The notes: generated by a model from the letters alone, not told the origin. A stretch of 64,000 nucleotides of DNA from Comamonadaceae bacterium (GCA_015999985.1 JAECRA010000011.1:1-64000); one strand, 5' to 3'. Counted from the stretch's first letter, positions 1-10,416 are shown. Program-made: numbers and translations.

Positions 1-54
1 TTGCCGCCGTCTTTCCTGAGTTCATCGCCCGCGAAAAACCGGGCCAGCGAGGGA

Positions 55-136
55 CCGGCCGTCAAGGAAGAAGCGCAGGGTTGGTGCGGCCCGCAGCCGA
101 AGGCGAGGACTCGGCCCTGCGCGCCTTGACGGCCGG
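55..136. repeat. Long imperfect inverted repeat (CCGGCCGTCAAGG-5nt-GCGCAGGG / CCCTGCGC-1nt-CCTTGACGGCCGG)
   Basis: Arms 55-67 + 73-80 are complementary to 115-122 + 124-136 (21 bp), read directly. Confidence 0.8.
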
Positions 137-245
137 GCACCGCGGGCTACGGTCGCGGGAGAAAGCGATGGACTTGGGGAAAGACGAGAAGCGGCCGATG
201 GGCCAGGGGATGCGCTGAAACCAACGCCGCGCGGCGAGCGCCCCT

Positions 246-490
246 GCGTGCCGAAGGCACGCCTGGATGGATGGCTGTTGGCCGATCAGGCATGGCCTGT
301 TCGACTGCATTGCAGGGGCGCCAAACGCAGTGCGGCGGGGATGGGCTGGAAAGCCGATCCCCTGGAGGGCAAGCGAAGCGCGCAGGCGTCAGCCGACCGC
401 AGGGAGGGAACGATGGAAGCCCGGAAGGGGCGAGACGCGCAGCGGCTCGATGCCAAGCACGACAGCGCGGCCCGGCATCGCCGGGAGATG
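246..490 (+). ncRNA. Candidate structured noncoding segment A of the integrative element
   Basis: Hairpins GCGTGCC-GAA-GGCACGC (246-262), GGGGATgGGCT-GGAA-AGCCgATCCCC (338-363, GNRA loop), CCCGGC-ATC-GCCGGG (471-485). Overlapping ORFs in the track have no recognisable domain. Confidence 0.4.
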
Positions 491-564
491 CACAGAACCA
501 AATTCACCGCAATTTCTGGTTTATTGCCAACCCTCAGTGCAACACTTGGCTGCGTCGATAAGTG

Positions 565-580
565 TGAAATATATATTTCA
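565..580. promoter_or_regulatory. Perfect palindrome TGAAATATATATTTCA in the chrB promoter region (candidate operator)
   Basis: 16-bp perfect palindrome in an AT-rich island 25 bp upstream of the chrB ATG. Confidence 0.5.
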
Positions 581-605
581 TATTATGTAGCGTATGATTC
601 TTTGA

Positions 606-1537
606 ATGTGGTCCATCCTGATCGTCACGCTCCCCACCCAGCCCAACGCCGTGCGCCTGCGCATCTGGCGAGCTCTCAAGACGTTGGGCTGCGCGGCGCT
701 ACGCGATGGCGCCTACCTGCTGCCCGATGAACACGCGTCGGCGCTGGAATCCCTTGCCGCCGAGGTTCGAGAGCACGGCGGCACGGCCTCTGTCCTGACC
801 CTGTCGCCGCGCGACGAAACCCAGCGCGCCGAGGTGCTCGCCCAGTTCGACCGGACCGAGGCCTACGCGCAGTGGCGCGATACCGCCACAACGCTCCAGG
901 CCGAATTCGAGAGGCTTGGCGAAACCGAGGCACGGCGCCGCCTGCGCGGCGTGGCGGATGCCCTGCAGACGCTGCGACGCATCGACTACTACGCAGGCCC
1001 CGCCGCGCAGCAGGCGGAATCAGACCTTCTGTCGCTGCGGCGCGCTTTTGACAATCAGTTCTCCAAGGGCGAGCCACAGCCTCGCGCCGACGATGGCATC
1101 GAGCGGCTCGACCCCGCCATGTTCAAAGGCAAGGTCTGGGCCACCCGGGCACGGCCCTGGGTGGACCGGTTGGCCTGCGCCTGGCTGGTCCGGCGCTTCA
1201 TCGATCCCAAGGCCAAATTCAGTTGGCTGAGCGATGCCAAGAAGGCGCCGCGCGGCGTCATCGGCTTCGACTACGACGGCGCACGTTTCACCCACGTCGG
1301 CGCACGGGTGACCTTCGAGGTGATGGCCGCGAGCTTCGGCCTGGACACCGATCCGAAGCTGCAGCGCATCGCCGGGGCGGTGCACTACCTCGATGTCGGT
1401 GGCATTCCCGTGGCCGAAGCGGCTGGGCTGGAAGCCGTGCTAGGTGGCCTGCGCGAAGTGCATGCCGACGACGATCGACTGATCCTCGCCGCATCAGCGG
1501 TATTCGATGCGCTCTATGCAGCGCCAGGAGCCTCTTC

Positions 1538-1541
<4 letters not shown>
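606..1541 (+). CDS. chrB: Chromate resistance protein ChrB
   Basis: ChrB-like N-terminus (MWSILIVTLPTQPNAVRLRIWRALKTLGC) and C-terminal chromate-resistance domain (WATRARPWVDRLACAWLVRRFIDP); upstream of chrA. Confidence 0.9.
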
Positions 1542-2908
<1,367 letters not shown>

Positions 2909-2931
2909 AAGCAACCTGAAGGAGTATCGCT

Positions 2932-3390
2932 ATGAAATGGGTCACCCGCGAACGTCCGAAGATCGACCGCATTGCCTGCCCCTGGTTGATCCTGCGGTTC
3001 ATCGACCGCGACGCAGAGTTCCTCTATGTGCCAGCATCGGACGTGCTGGACGTGGCGGCCGAGACCGGTGCCACGCCCTACGACGTCCCCGGCGTAGAGA
3101 TGAGCCACGTCCGCGAGCTGTGCAGCTTCGATGCCTTCCTGGCGAAGTTCTGCCTCGACGATCCGGCCCTCACTCAGCTGGCCGACATCGTGCGCGGCGC
3201 CGACACCTCGCGTCTGGATCTCGCGCCGCAGTCGGCCGGTCTCTACGCGATCTCGCTCGGCCTGTCGCGTGTGTTTTCGGACGACCACGAGATGCTGCGC
3301 CACGGCCTGGTGATGTACGACGCGCTCTTTGCCTGGTGCCGAGAAGGCCAAGCCGAGACGCACAACTGGCCGCCGCAGATGACCCTCTGA
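2932..3390 (+). CDS. Stand-alone ChrB C-terminal-domain-like chromate resistance protein
   Basis: MKWVTRERPKIDRIACPWLILRFIDRDAEFLYV resembles the ChrB C-terminal half; RBS GAAGGAG upstream. Confidence 0.8.
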   Translation: MKWVTRERPKIDRIACPWLILRFIDRDAEFLYVPASDVLDVAAETGATPYDVPGVEMSHVRELCSFDAFLAKFCLDDPALTQLADIVRGADTSRLDLAPQSAGLYAISLGLSRVFSDDHEMLRHGLVMYDALFAWCREGQAETHNWPPQMTL

Positions 3391-3391
3391 C

Positions 3392-3541
3392 GTGAGGCTA
3401 TTTACAGGCAGTTCTTTGGCGGACCGTGCGCGCGGGCACCTTGCAGGGGTCGCCGCTTCAGTGATCCTGGCGATCGGTGCAGCCGCCCTGATAGGCTGGC
3501 TGGTCACGGAAATCTACGTGGCGACCGTGACGCGCGACTGA
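3392..3541 (+). CDS. Putative 49-aa single-TM small protein at the end of the chr operon
   Basis: GTG start just after the upstream stop; VRLFTGSSLADRARGHLAGVAASVILAIGAAALIGWLVTEIYVATVTRD*; below the ORF-track length cutoff. Confidence 0.45.
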   Translation: MRLFTGSSLADRARGHLAGVAASVILAIGAAALIGWLVTEIYVATVTRD

Positions 3542-3678
3542 GCGCGCACCGACGCCCGCCCCGCGCCTTGATAGGGCACGATCAAGGCTGGGCTGATTGA
3601 GCGTCAGTGCTCGTGTCGATGGTGCGTGTCGGGTACATGCGGATGCATGTGGCGCAGCAGTTCATGCACATGCTCATG

Positions 3679-3708
3679 AAAAAACAGCAAAGGGCCGTCG
3701 GCCCCTTG
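3679..3708 (-). terminator. Rho-independent terminator of the radC-like gene
   Basis: Minus strand CAAGGGGCC-GAC-GGCCCTTTG followed by CTG and a T6 tract, just after the stop of the 3711-4268 ORF. Confidence 0.75.
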
Positions 3709-3710
3709 CG

Positions 3711-4217
3711 TCACAGCAGCCCGCGCTCGGCGAAGCTCATCACGTCGTTGCCCGCGACGATCAGGTGATCCAGCACCCGGACATCTACCAGACTCAGCGC
3801 TGTCTTCAGCGTGGAGGTGAGCACCTCGTCGGCCCGCGACGGCTCCGCGACGCCCGAGGGATGGTTATGGCAAAAAATCGCCGCTGCGGCATTGAGCGCC
3901 AGCGACTCTTTGACAACCTCGCGCGGATAGACAGATGCTTGATTCACCGTGCCCCGGAACAACTCGACATATTCGATCAGGCGGTTCTGCGCATCGAGCA
4001 TCAGCACCGCGAACACCTCGTGCTCCAGCGCACCCAGCTTGACCCGCAGGAAGTCCCGCACCGCCTGTGGCGAAGTCAGCACCTCACGCCCGCGCAGTTG
4101 CGCACCCAGCAGCCGCTGTGCGGCCTGCAGCACCTCGTCGGCGTTCGCCGGACGGTACTCACCCGCGACATCGCGAACGAGAAGGGACGATTCGATGGAA
4201 AGAGAAAGCTGCGGCAT
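3711..4217 (-). CDS. RadC family (JAB/MPN domain) protein, mobile-element type
   Basis: VYPREVVKESLALNAAAAIFCHNHPSGVAEPSRADEVLTSTLKTAL with the RadC HxHPSG motif; start taken at MPQLSL. Confidence 0.85.
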   Translation of the reverse strand: MPQLSLSIESSLLVRDVAGEYRPANADEVLQAAQRLLGAQLRGREVLTSPQAVRDFLRVKLGALEHEVFAVLMLDAQNRLIEYVELFRGTVNQASVYPREVVKESLALNAAAAIFCHNHPSGVAEPSRADEVLTSTLKTALSLVDVRVLDHLIVAGNDVMSFAERGLL

Positions 4218-4407
4218 GGTCTGCTCCGGTCTGTAGCGGGCGGAATTGCCCGAGACCGGCCCCAACACGCTGCAGCGCAGGTGTCAGGGTTCGCAGACGG
4301 CCGCGAGGACGCAAGCGCATGCAATGCGCGAAGACCTTGACAGCGAGAACAGCGTGGTACGTTGAAGGGAACAGCAAGTCAACCCCACCACTTCACTGCA
4401 CTATCCC

Positions 4408-4540
4408 AGGGCAAGCCCAGCGCGCAGGCCGTGAACGAAGAGAAGGCCGGAGGCGTCAGAGATCAAAGCCGAACGGCCGCGACTCGACACGAGGCGTGGG
4501 GCAACGCCCGCGAGCCCGACGGCGCTATCGCGCCGGGACG
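4408..4540 (+). ncRNA. Candidate structured noncoding segment B, related to segment A
   Basis: AGGGCAAGCCCAGCGCGCAGGC (4408-4429) vs AGGGCAAGCGAAGCGCGCAGGC (367-388); hairpins GGCGT/ACGCC (4493-4508) and CGGCGC-TATC-GCGCCG (4520-4535). Confidence 0.35.
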
Positions 4541-4654
4541 CCATAATGTTTCTGTTTGCAACAGAGAATGTTGCTGTGAATAAACCCGGCGTTCAGATGC
4601 TGAGTCAGCCCGAGAGGGAAAGCGAAAGCGACAGCGAAAAATGGAGGAGACCCA

Positions 4655-7297
4655 ATGTCGATACTGCAGGAAATACTGGGCTGGACCCAAGGACTGTCCC
4701 CATGGCAAAGCGACGCCGTGGCACGCTTGCTGGCCAAACCGACGCTGACGACCGAAGACCTGGATGATCTGTACGCGTTGCTCAAGGTGGCACATGGCAT
4801 TTCCGATCCGAAGGACCGTAAGCCCAAACCCCTCACGGCCGACCAGATTCCTGCGCCGGTCAAGGTGACGACGCACGTCGAACTGCGGGCCATGAAGAAC
4901 CTGCGGCACGTCAATGCGATTGCCGAGAACCAGCACCTGCCGTTCAGTGCTGCCGGAATGACGGTCATTTACGGCGACAACGGCTCGGGCAAATCGGGAT
5001 ATTCGCGCGTGCTCAAGCGCGCTTGCCGCGCCCGAGATCAGATGGAGGCGATCCACCCGAACGCCCACCTCCCCACAGGCAAGGCCGGAATGGCCGAAGC
5101 CGCCTTCGAGATCGCAGTGGATGGCGTCGCGCAGGATGTGCAATGGACTCACGGAAAGGCGGCTCCCGCCGCGCTGTCATCGTTCGCGATCTTCGACTCG
5201 CGCTGCGCGCGGGCCTATCTCGACAGTGAGGACGACTTTTCCTATGTGCCCTATGGGCTCGATGTTTTCGAGGGACTGGCGAAGGTCTGCAAGCAGTTGA
5301 AGACCTTGATCGAGACGGAGCATGCGCAGTCCGCCGCCGACCTCACGGCGTTCGCCCCGCTGCAGGGCGATACGCTCGTCGGCAAGCTGATCACATCACT
5401 GTCCGCCAAGACAACCAACGCCCAGATCGATGCGCTGGCCACGCTGACGCCCGAGGAACTGGCCCAGCATGGGGTGCTGGACAAGGGTTTGAAAGAGAAC
5501 AACCCCAAGGAAAAAGCCACTCAATTGTGCCTGCGCGCCCGCCGTGTCGCCGCCATCGCGGCGAACGCCACCAACAAGGGCGCGCTGGTGGATCAGGCCG
5601 TGGTCGCCAAACTGCGGGGTCTGGCGGACGCCTATCGGACGGCCCAAGTTTCGGCCGCGTTGGCGGCCAAGCAATTTAAGGAGGGCGAGAACCTGCTGCC
5701 GGGCACCGGAGGCGAGGCATGGCGCGAGTTGTTCGATGCCGCCCGCAAATTCGCGGCCGAATCCCACCCGGACAAGGCATTCCCCGAACTGGGCGTGGAT
5801 GCGCCTTGTCCTCTGTGCCAGCAGCCTCTCGCCGAAGGTGCCGCCCGCTTGCAACGCTTCGAGGCCTTCATCCAGCAGGAAGCGGAGAAAACCTCCCAAG
5901 CGCGCCGCGTCGCCCTGTACGCCGAGTACAAGCCCTTCATTGCGCACAACTTGGCGTTGAATCTCGACGAGGTGACCCATGGCGAGATCGAGGTCCTGGA
6001 CACCCAACTCGCTGCAGATGCCAAAGCGTTCGAGCCGGCCCTGGCCGCTCGTCAGGGAGCCATCAAGGCTGCGGTGATCTCACACCAGTGGGACGGCATC
6101 GATCAGGCCTTGGTGAGTCCGGCGGCGCGACTGCAGGCACTGGCCAACAAGCTCAACGCCGAGGCCGAGACTCTGGAGAAGGCATCGGATGAAAAGGCTC
6201 GGGCCGCGCTGCAAAAGCAGTTTGGCGAACTCGATGCGCGCGTGCGCCTGAGCCAAGTGAAAGACGCAGTCGTCACAGCCGTGACCCGGCTTGGCCACCA
6301 GGCCAAGCTTGCGAAGTGCCTGTCGGCCGTCAAGACCAACGCCATTTCGCTGAAAGCAGCGGAGTTGGCCGAAAAGGTCGTTTCCAAGGAATTGGCCGAA
6401 GCGCTCAACCGCGAATTCAAGGCGCTGGGCGTCGGTACGCTGCGCGTGTCGCTGCAAAGCCGCTCCGACAGAGGCAAGGCCTTGCACAAGCTGAAGCTGG
6501 AACTTCCGCAGAGCCGCAGTCCTGGCGATATCCTGAGCGAGGGCGAGCAGCGCGCCGTCGCCATCGGCTCCTTCCTCGCCGAAGTCGGGTTGAGTGGCAG
6601 CAAGGGCGGCATCGTGTTCGACGACCCCGTGTCGTCGCTCGACCATCGGCGCCGCGAACGCGTGGCGAAACGCCTGGCCGCCGAGGCGGCGCAGCGCCAG
6701 GTCATCGTGTTCACCCATGACATCTATTTTCTGGGCCTGCTGGCGGAAGAGACCAAGCAGGCCGGCGTGGCGATTACCACGCAGAGCTTGACCCGGCGCG
6801 CCGAGGGTTTCGGGATTGCCGATCCAGACCTGCCGTTTGAGGGCAAGAACGCGAGCAAGCGGATCGGTGCCTTGAAGGCCCAGCACCAGTCCATAGCCAA
6901 ACTGCACAAGGATGGCGAAGAGCAAGAGCATCGAAAACAGACCGTCGATGCCTACTTCCGATTGCGCATGACTTGGGAGCGTGCCGTCGAGGAAGTGCTG
7001 CTGCGCGAGGTCATCCTGCGCTTCCGCAAGGGGGTGGAAACGCAGCGGCTCGCCGGCGTCAGTGTCGAAGACGATGACTATGCCCAAGTGAATGCCGGGA
7101 TGACCAAGTGCTCGAACTACGCACATGACAAGGCGCTGATAGGCGGCGTCGCCGTTCCCGAGCCGGACGAGTTGCTCGCCGACATCCTGGCGTTGGAGGC
7201 ATGGCGCGCCCAGATCGACAAGCGCAGCGGGGAGACGTCCAAGAAGCGCAGGGCGGGGCCAGTCGTCGCAGTGCCAGCGGCAGTCGCTGCGCCTTGA
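4655..7297 (+). CDS. AAA_13/PrrC-RloC-like ABC ATPase with CxxC zinc-hook motif
   Basis: Walker A YGDNGSGKSG, CPLC hook, signature LSEGEQRAVAIGSFLAE, Walker B GGIVFDDPVSSLDHRRR; RBS GGAGGAG. Confidence 0.8.
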   Translation: MSILQEILGWTQGLSPWQSDAVARLLAKPTLTTEDLDDLYALLKVAHGISDPKDRKPKPLTADQIPAPVKVTTHVELRAMKNLRHVNAIAENQHLPFSAAGMTVIYGDNGSGKSGYSRVLKRACRARDQMEAIHPNAHLPTGKAGMAEAAFEIAVDGVAQDVQWTHGKAAPAALSSFAIFDSRCARAYLDSEDDFSYVPYGLDVFEGLAKVCKQLKTLIETEHAQSAADLTAFAPLQGDTLVGKLITSLSAKTTNAQIDALATLTPEELAQHGVLDKGLKENNPKEKATQLCLRARRVAAIAANATNKGALVDQAVVAKLRGLADAYRTAQVSAALAAKQFKEGENLLPGTGGEAWRELFDAARKFAAESHPDKAFPELGVDAPCPLCQQPLAEGAARLQRFEAFIQQEAEKTSQARRVALYAEYKPFIAHNLALNLDEVTHGEIEVLDTQLAADAKAFEPALAARQGAIKAAVISHQWDGIDQALVSPAARLQALANKLNAEAETLEKASDEKARAALQKQFGELDARVRLSQVKDAVVTAVTRLGHQAKLAKCLSAVKTNAISLKAAELAEKVVSKELAEALNREFKALGVGTLRVSLQSRSDRGKALHKLKLELPQSRSPGDILSEGEQRAVAIGSFLAEVGLSGSKGGIVFDDPVSSLDHRRRERVAKRLAAEAAQRQVIVFTHDIYFLGLLAEETKQAGVAITTQSLTRRAEGFGIADPDLPFEGKNASKRIGALKAQHQSIAKLHKDGEEQEHRKQTVDAYFRLRMTWERAVEEVLLREVILRFRKGVETQRLAGVSVEDDDYAQVNAGMTKCSNYAHDKALIGGVAVPEPDELLADILALEAWRAQIDKRSGETSKKRRAGPVVAVPAAVAAP

Positions 7298-7330
7298 GGT
7301 ACCCTCATCCTCTGAGGACACGGGGAGCCG

Positions 7331-8146
7331 CTACAACGCCGCGGTATTCGCTTTCAGCGTGCGATCCAGCTTGCGGTGAATGAGTGATACCAGCGTCAGG
7401 ATGTCTAGAGCATCCTGTTCGGACATCGGCCAGTTTGTCTTGGGGGCATGGGCGAGTGGATTGCGCACGGCGCCGAAGAGGCCCACCAGCAGATGGGCGA
7501 AGCCTTTCTGCTCGCTCCTTTCGGACTCGGTGACCAGTGAGCCAAGAACCAGGATCGGGTTTTGCGTCGAAAACGCCCGGTTCACTAACTCGGCGCCATC
7601 CATGGTCAGGCCCGACATGGAGCGGATGCGCTCGGCGACGCCTTTGGTTGACTCGAAGACGGCATGGAAGTAGTTTTCATCCAGCAGTTCGGCGCGGCAG
7701 TAGTTGAGCACTTCGGCATGGACGTTGCGGTTTTCCAGCGCTGCTTTCAGCCGACCGGCGCGGGCACGCGCTGCGTCCAGGGTCGTGGCCTTGTCGGCAT
7801 AGCCCACACGGCCATCATCGCGCACGAAGAAACCCGAGAAGGCAAGCACCACGTTCAGCTCATCGCGCCGCCATCGGAAAGCGCCCGGGTCGCGCGCGTA
7901 GTTGACTGGGTTCATGGCAAGGTTGATCAGCAAGATCAAGTGATTGCCGATTTGGTGCTGGTTTTGTGCTTCCGCGAGCGCGTTGAAAAGGCGCTTCCAC
8001 TTGGTGATGCCAGGCGACACATCGGCGATTTTGATTTCCTGCAGCAGTCGCTCGATCTGCGCGCCCGTCAGACCTCGTTCGGTGTCTGCAAGCACCCGGC
8101 AAGCTGCCTCCATGTGCTGCGAACTAAAGGGATTGATGTGAGCCAC
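7331..8146 (-). CDS. TIGR02391 (Ymh-like) family protein
   Basis: C-terminal region VNRAFSTQNPILVLGS...EQKGFAHLLVGLFGAVRNPLAHAPK...EQDALDILTLVSLIHRKLD is typical of the family. Confidence 0.75.
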   Translation of the reverse strand: MAHINPFSSQHMEAACRVLADTERGLTGAQIERLLQEIKIADVSPGITKWKRLFNALAEAQNQHQIGNHLILLINLAMNPVNYARDPGAFRWRRDELNVVLAFSGFFVRDDGRVGYADKATTLDAARARAGRLKAALENRNVHAEVLNYCRAELLDENYFHAVFESTKGVAERIRSMSGLTMDGAELVNRAFSTQNPILVLGSLVTESERSEQKGFAHLLVGLFGAVRNPLAHAPKTNWPMSEQDALDILTLVSLIHRKLDRTLKANTAAL

Positions 8147-8155
8147 GGAGTGAAT

Positions 8156-8794
8156 TCACCAAGCGCCTGAAACCGCGCTGTTGTTCAATTTGATCCGAGT
8201 CACTTCCCCCAAGTCGTTTTGCATCCGCAACTCGGGAAGAATCGATTTCGGTGGTCTCCGGTACCAGTGCAGGCAGACGTTGACGAGATCTGCCCCGGCA
8301 GGCTTCTTCGGAAACGATTGCCGGAGGTTGACGGTCAGTTCGGGATTTGGCACCAGGTGGAAATCACCTTCTTGATCCAGATGCTCATGGCTGGGAGCCA
8401 TGTCGGCCCACTTCTTCTGAAACATGCGCCGCGGTGCAATGAACGGGTGGCCGGCGGACGTACAGGCTTCCGGGAACATCGGCGCCATGAAATCGATCAC
8501 ATATTCATCGCACTGTATCCACGCGTGAAACGACGTGTCCGAGCTTTGAACCTGTCCTTCTGTCAATGTGGCGAAAGAGATGACATTCCGCTGTTGTTCG
8601 TTGACGAGGAAGAGTGCAGCACCGGCGAGCTGCACGGCATCCTTCTTGTAGAACTCGCGCAGGATGGCAGCGCCCGCGATGCTGAAGAACATGCAAGCGT
8701 GGGCTGTATGCGCATCGACGCTGTCCAGGACTGACCTGATGACCGCATGAATGCGCAGATAGTCGAGCAGCGGGATAAGTGGTTTGGTCTTCAT
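8156..8794 (-). CDS. DUF2026 family protein
   Basis: LLDYLRIHAVIRSVLDSVDAHTAHACMFFSIAGAAILREFYKKDAVQLAGAALFLV; 9 bp upstream of the TIGR02391 ORF on the same strand. Confidence 0.7.
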   Translation of the reverse strand: MKTKPLIPLLDYLRIHAVIRSVLDSVDAHTAHACMFFSIAGAAILREFYKKDAVQLAGAALFLVNEQQRNVISFATLTEGQVQSSDTSFHAWIQCDEYVIDFMAPMFPEACTSAGHPFIAPRRMFQKKWADMAPSHEHLDQEGDFHLVPNPELTVNLRQSFPKKPAGADLVNVCLHWYRRPPKSILPELRMQNDLGEVTRIKLNNSAVSGAW

Positions 8795-8827
8795 TGGATT
8801 TGTTTTTTGCGGGGAGCGCCGACGTGA

Positions 8828-10168
8828 CTAGGCTACGACCGTGGCCGGCAACGATACGGCTTTGACGCTTGGGCGCGCAACGGCTCTCGCAGAACGAGTG
8901 CGGGTGTGGCGCGGCTTGGATTCGGTCGTGTTCGTGGGATTCAAGGGAGCGGCTGAGCCGCATTCATGTTCGGTGGGGACGCATTCCCTGCGCAGTTGGT
9001 CCAGACGGTTCGCCCATTGTTGAAGCATCGCGCGCCGCTCATCTTGGTAGGCGTGGCGGTTGTAGGCCGCACGCACGGCATTCGCTGGCACGTGCGCGAG
9101 GCAGTGTTCGATCACGTCGATGTTGCCGCCGAGGCTGTTGAAGTGGGTGCTGAACGACGCTCGCATGCCGTGCGGCGTTCCTTCCCCGCTGAAGCCCAGT
9201 CGCTCCATCAAGGCGTTCAGGCTGCGATTGGCCATTGGCCGACGCGGGTCCACGCGGTTGGGGAACAGGTGTTCCCTGTTTGCGGGCACAAGCTCCCGCA
9301 AACGTGTGAGCAGCGCAACTGCCTGTGTAGACAGCGGTATCCAATGGGCGCGCTTGGCCTTCATTCGCTCGGCAGGAATCTCCCATTGCGCGCCTTCCAG
9401 ATTCACTTCATCCCATTGGCCCTCGATGACTTCGGCTTTGCGGCAGGCGGTCAGAAGCACCAGCAGCATCGCGATGCGCGTTTCCTCGTTAATCCTGCCG
9501 CTGCCATCCAGCGTCCGCAGAAAGGCACCGATCTGCTTTTCGGACAGGGCAGGGTGGTTGGTCTGGGTGCGCTTCTTCATCACGCGCACGGGTGGCACCG
9601 GATTGTTCTCGATCAGTCCCGAATCGATGGCGTACTCGAAGATGCCCCACAAGTGATTGCGCAGGTTGCGTGCGACCTCCGGCGCGCGTTGCTCAACCAC
9701 CTTCAACTGCGCGGTCAGTTCGAGCCGCGTGATGCTGCCGATCGCTCGATTCTTCAGTGTCGGCAGCAAGTCATTGTCGATCTCGCGGTTGCGCTGCTTC
9801 ACCGTAGACGCTCGCAGGTCTGCCGACGTCGCTGTATTCCAGTCCGACACGATGGCAGAGAACGTTCCTTTGACTCGTTCCAACTGCTCTTGCGCTTGTG
9901 CGATCTCCTTGTCTTGCTGTGCCTGCAAGGGGGTGGTGCCTTGGGCTACCAACAGCCGTGCCTCTGCATGGAGGCCACGTGCATCCGCCAAGCTGACTTC
10001 CGGAAAGGCGCCCAGTGCGCGTTTACCTTCGACGCCGTTGATGCGGAACTTGTAGCGCCACAGCTTCGAGCCATTGGGCTGGACGAGCAGGTAGAGCCCG
10101 CCGCTATCCGCAAGCTTGTAGGAGCGCTCCTGGGGTTTGGCTGTCTTGATCTTGACGGTAGTGAGCAT
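8828..10168 (-). CDS. Tyrosine recombinase / phage-type integrase (DUF4102 N-terminus)
   Basis: MLTTVKIKTAKPQERSYKLADSGGLYLLVQPNGSKLWRYKFRINGVEGKRALGAFPEVSLADAR; catalytic-domain segments LTACRKAEV and HGMRASFSTHFN. Confidence 0.92.
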   Translation of the reverse strand: MLTTVKIKTAKPQERSYKLADSGGLYLLVQPNGSKLWRYKFRINGVEGKRALGAFPEVSLADARGLHAEARLLVAQGTTPLQAQQDKEIAQAQEQLERVKGTFSAIVSDWNTATSADLRASTVKQRNREIDNDLLPTLKNRAIGSITRLELTAQLKVVEQRAPEVARNLRNHLWGIFEYAIDSGLIENNPVPPVRVMKKRTQTNHPALSEKQIGAFLRTLDGSGRINEETRIAMLLVLLTACRKAEVIEGQWDEVNLEGAQWEIPAERMKAKRAHWIPLSTQAVALLTRLRELVPANREHLFPNRVDPRRPMANRSLNALMERLGFSGEGTPHGMRASFSTHFNSLGGNIDVIEHCLAHVPANAVRAAYNRHAYQDERRAMLQQWANRLDQLRRECVPTEHECGSAAPLNPTNTTESKPRHTRTRSARAVARPSVKAVSLPATVVA

Positions 10169-10210
10169 TGGGGGCCTTTTGATTGGCGAGGCCCCCAATG
10201 AGGCCCCCAA
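10166..10210. repeat. GGGGGCC repeat cluster overlapping the integrase start
   Basis: CATTGGGGGCC (10166-10176), GAGGCCCCCAATG (10188-10200), GAGGCCCCCAA (10200-10210). Confidence 0.7.
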
Positions 10211-10416
10211 ATGGTCGCGCTGTCAAGAAAAACCCTTAGATCGCTTGAGACATAGATGGACGATAAGTCATTGTCGTTATTGATATTTTCGTTCCTTCTG
10301 AGAATTTGTGAGATCGCATGAAACACCAATGCATACTTCAGGTGGTAATCTTCATTGTTTGTATAAATTGTATATTTATCAATAACTTACGTTTTATAAA
10401 TCGGGTTGCTGTAGCG

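Noticed and set aside
248-730. 160-aa ORF and overlapping ORFs before chrB
   Set aside because: Arg/Ala-rich, no start context, overlaps hairpins and chrB; treated as noncoding.
1223-1537. N-terminal extension of chrA in the ORF track
   Set aside because: Out-of-frame overlap with the chrB coding region; true start ATG at 1538.
6080-7321. 413-aa minus-strand ORF opposite the AAA_13 ATPase
   Set aside because: Covers the ATPase signature and Walker B region; no domain recognisable; shadow ORF.
8966-10201. 411-aa plus-strand ORF opposite the integrase
   Set aside because: Antisense shadow of a clearly conserved integrase; low-complexity composition typical of high-GC antisense frames.
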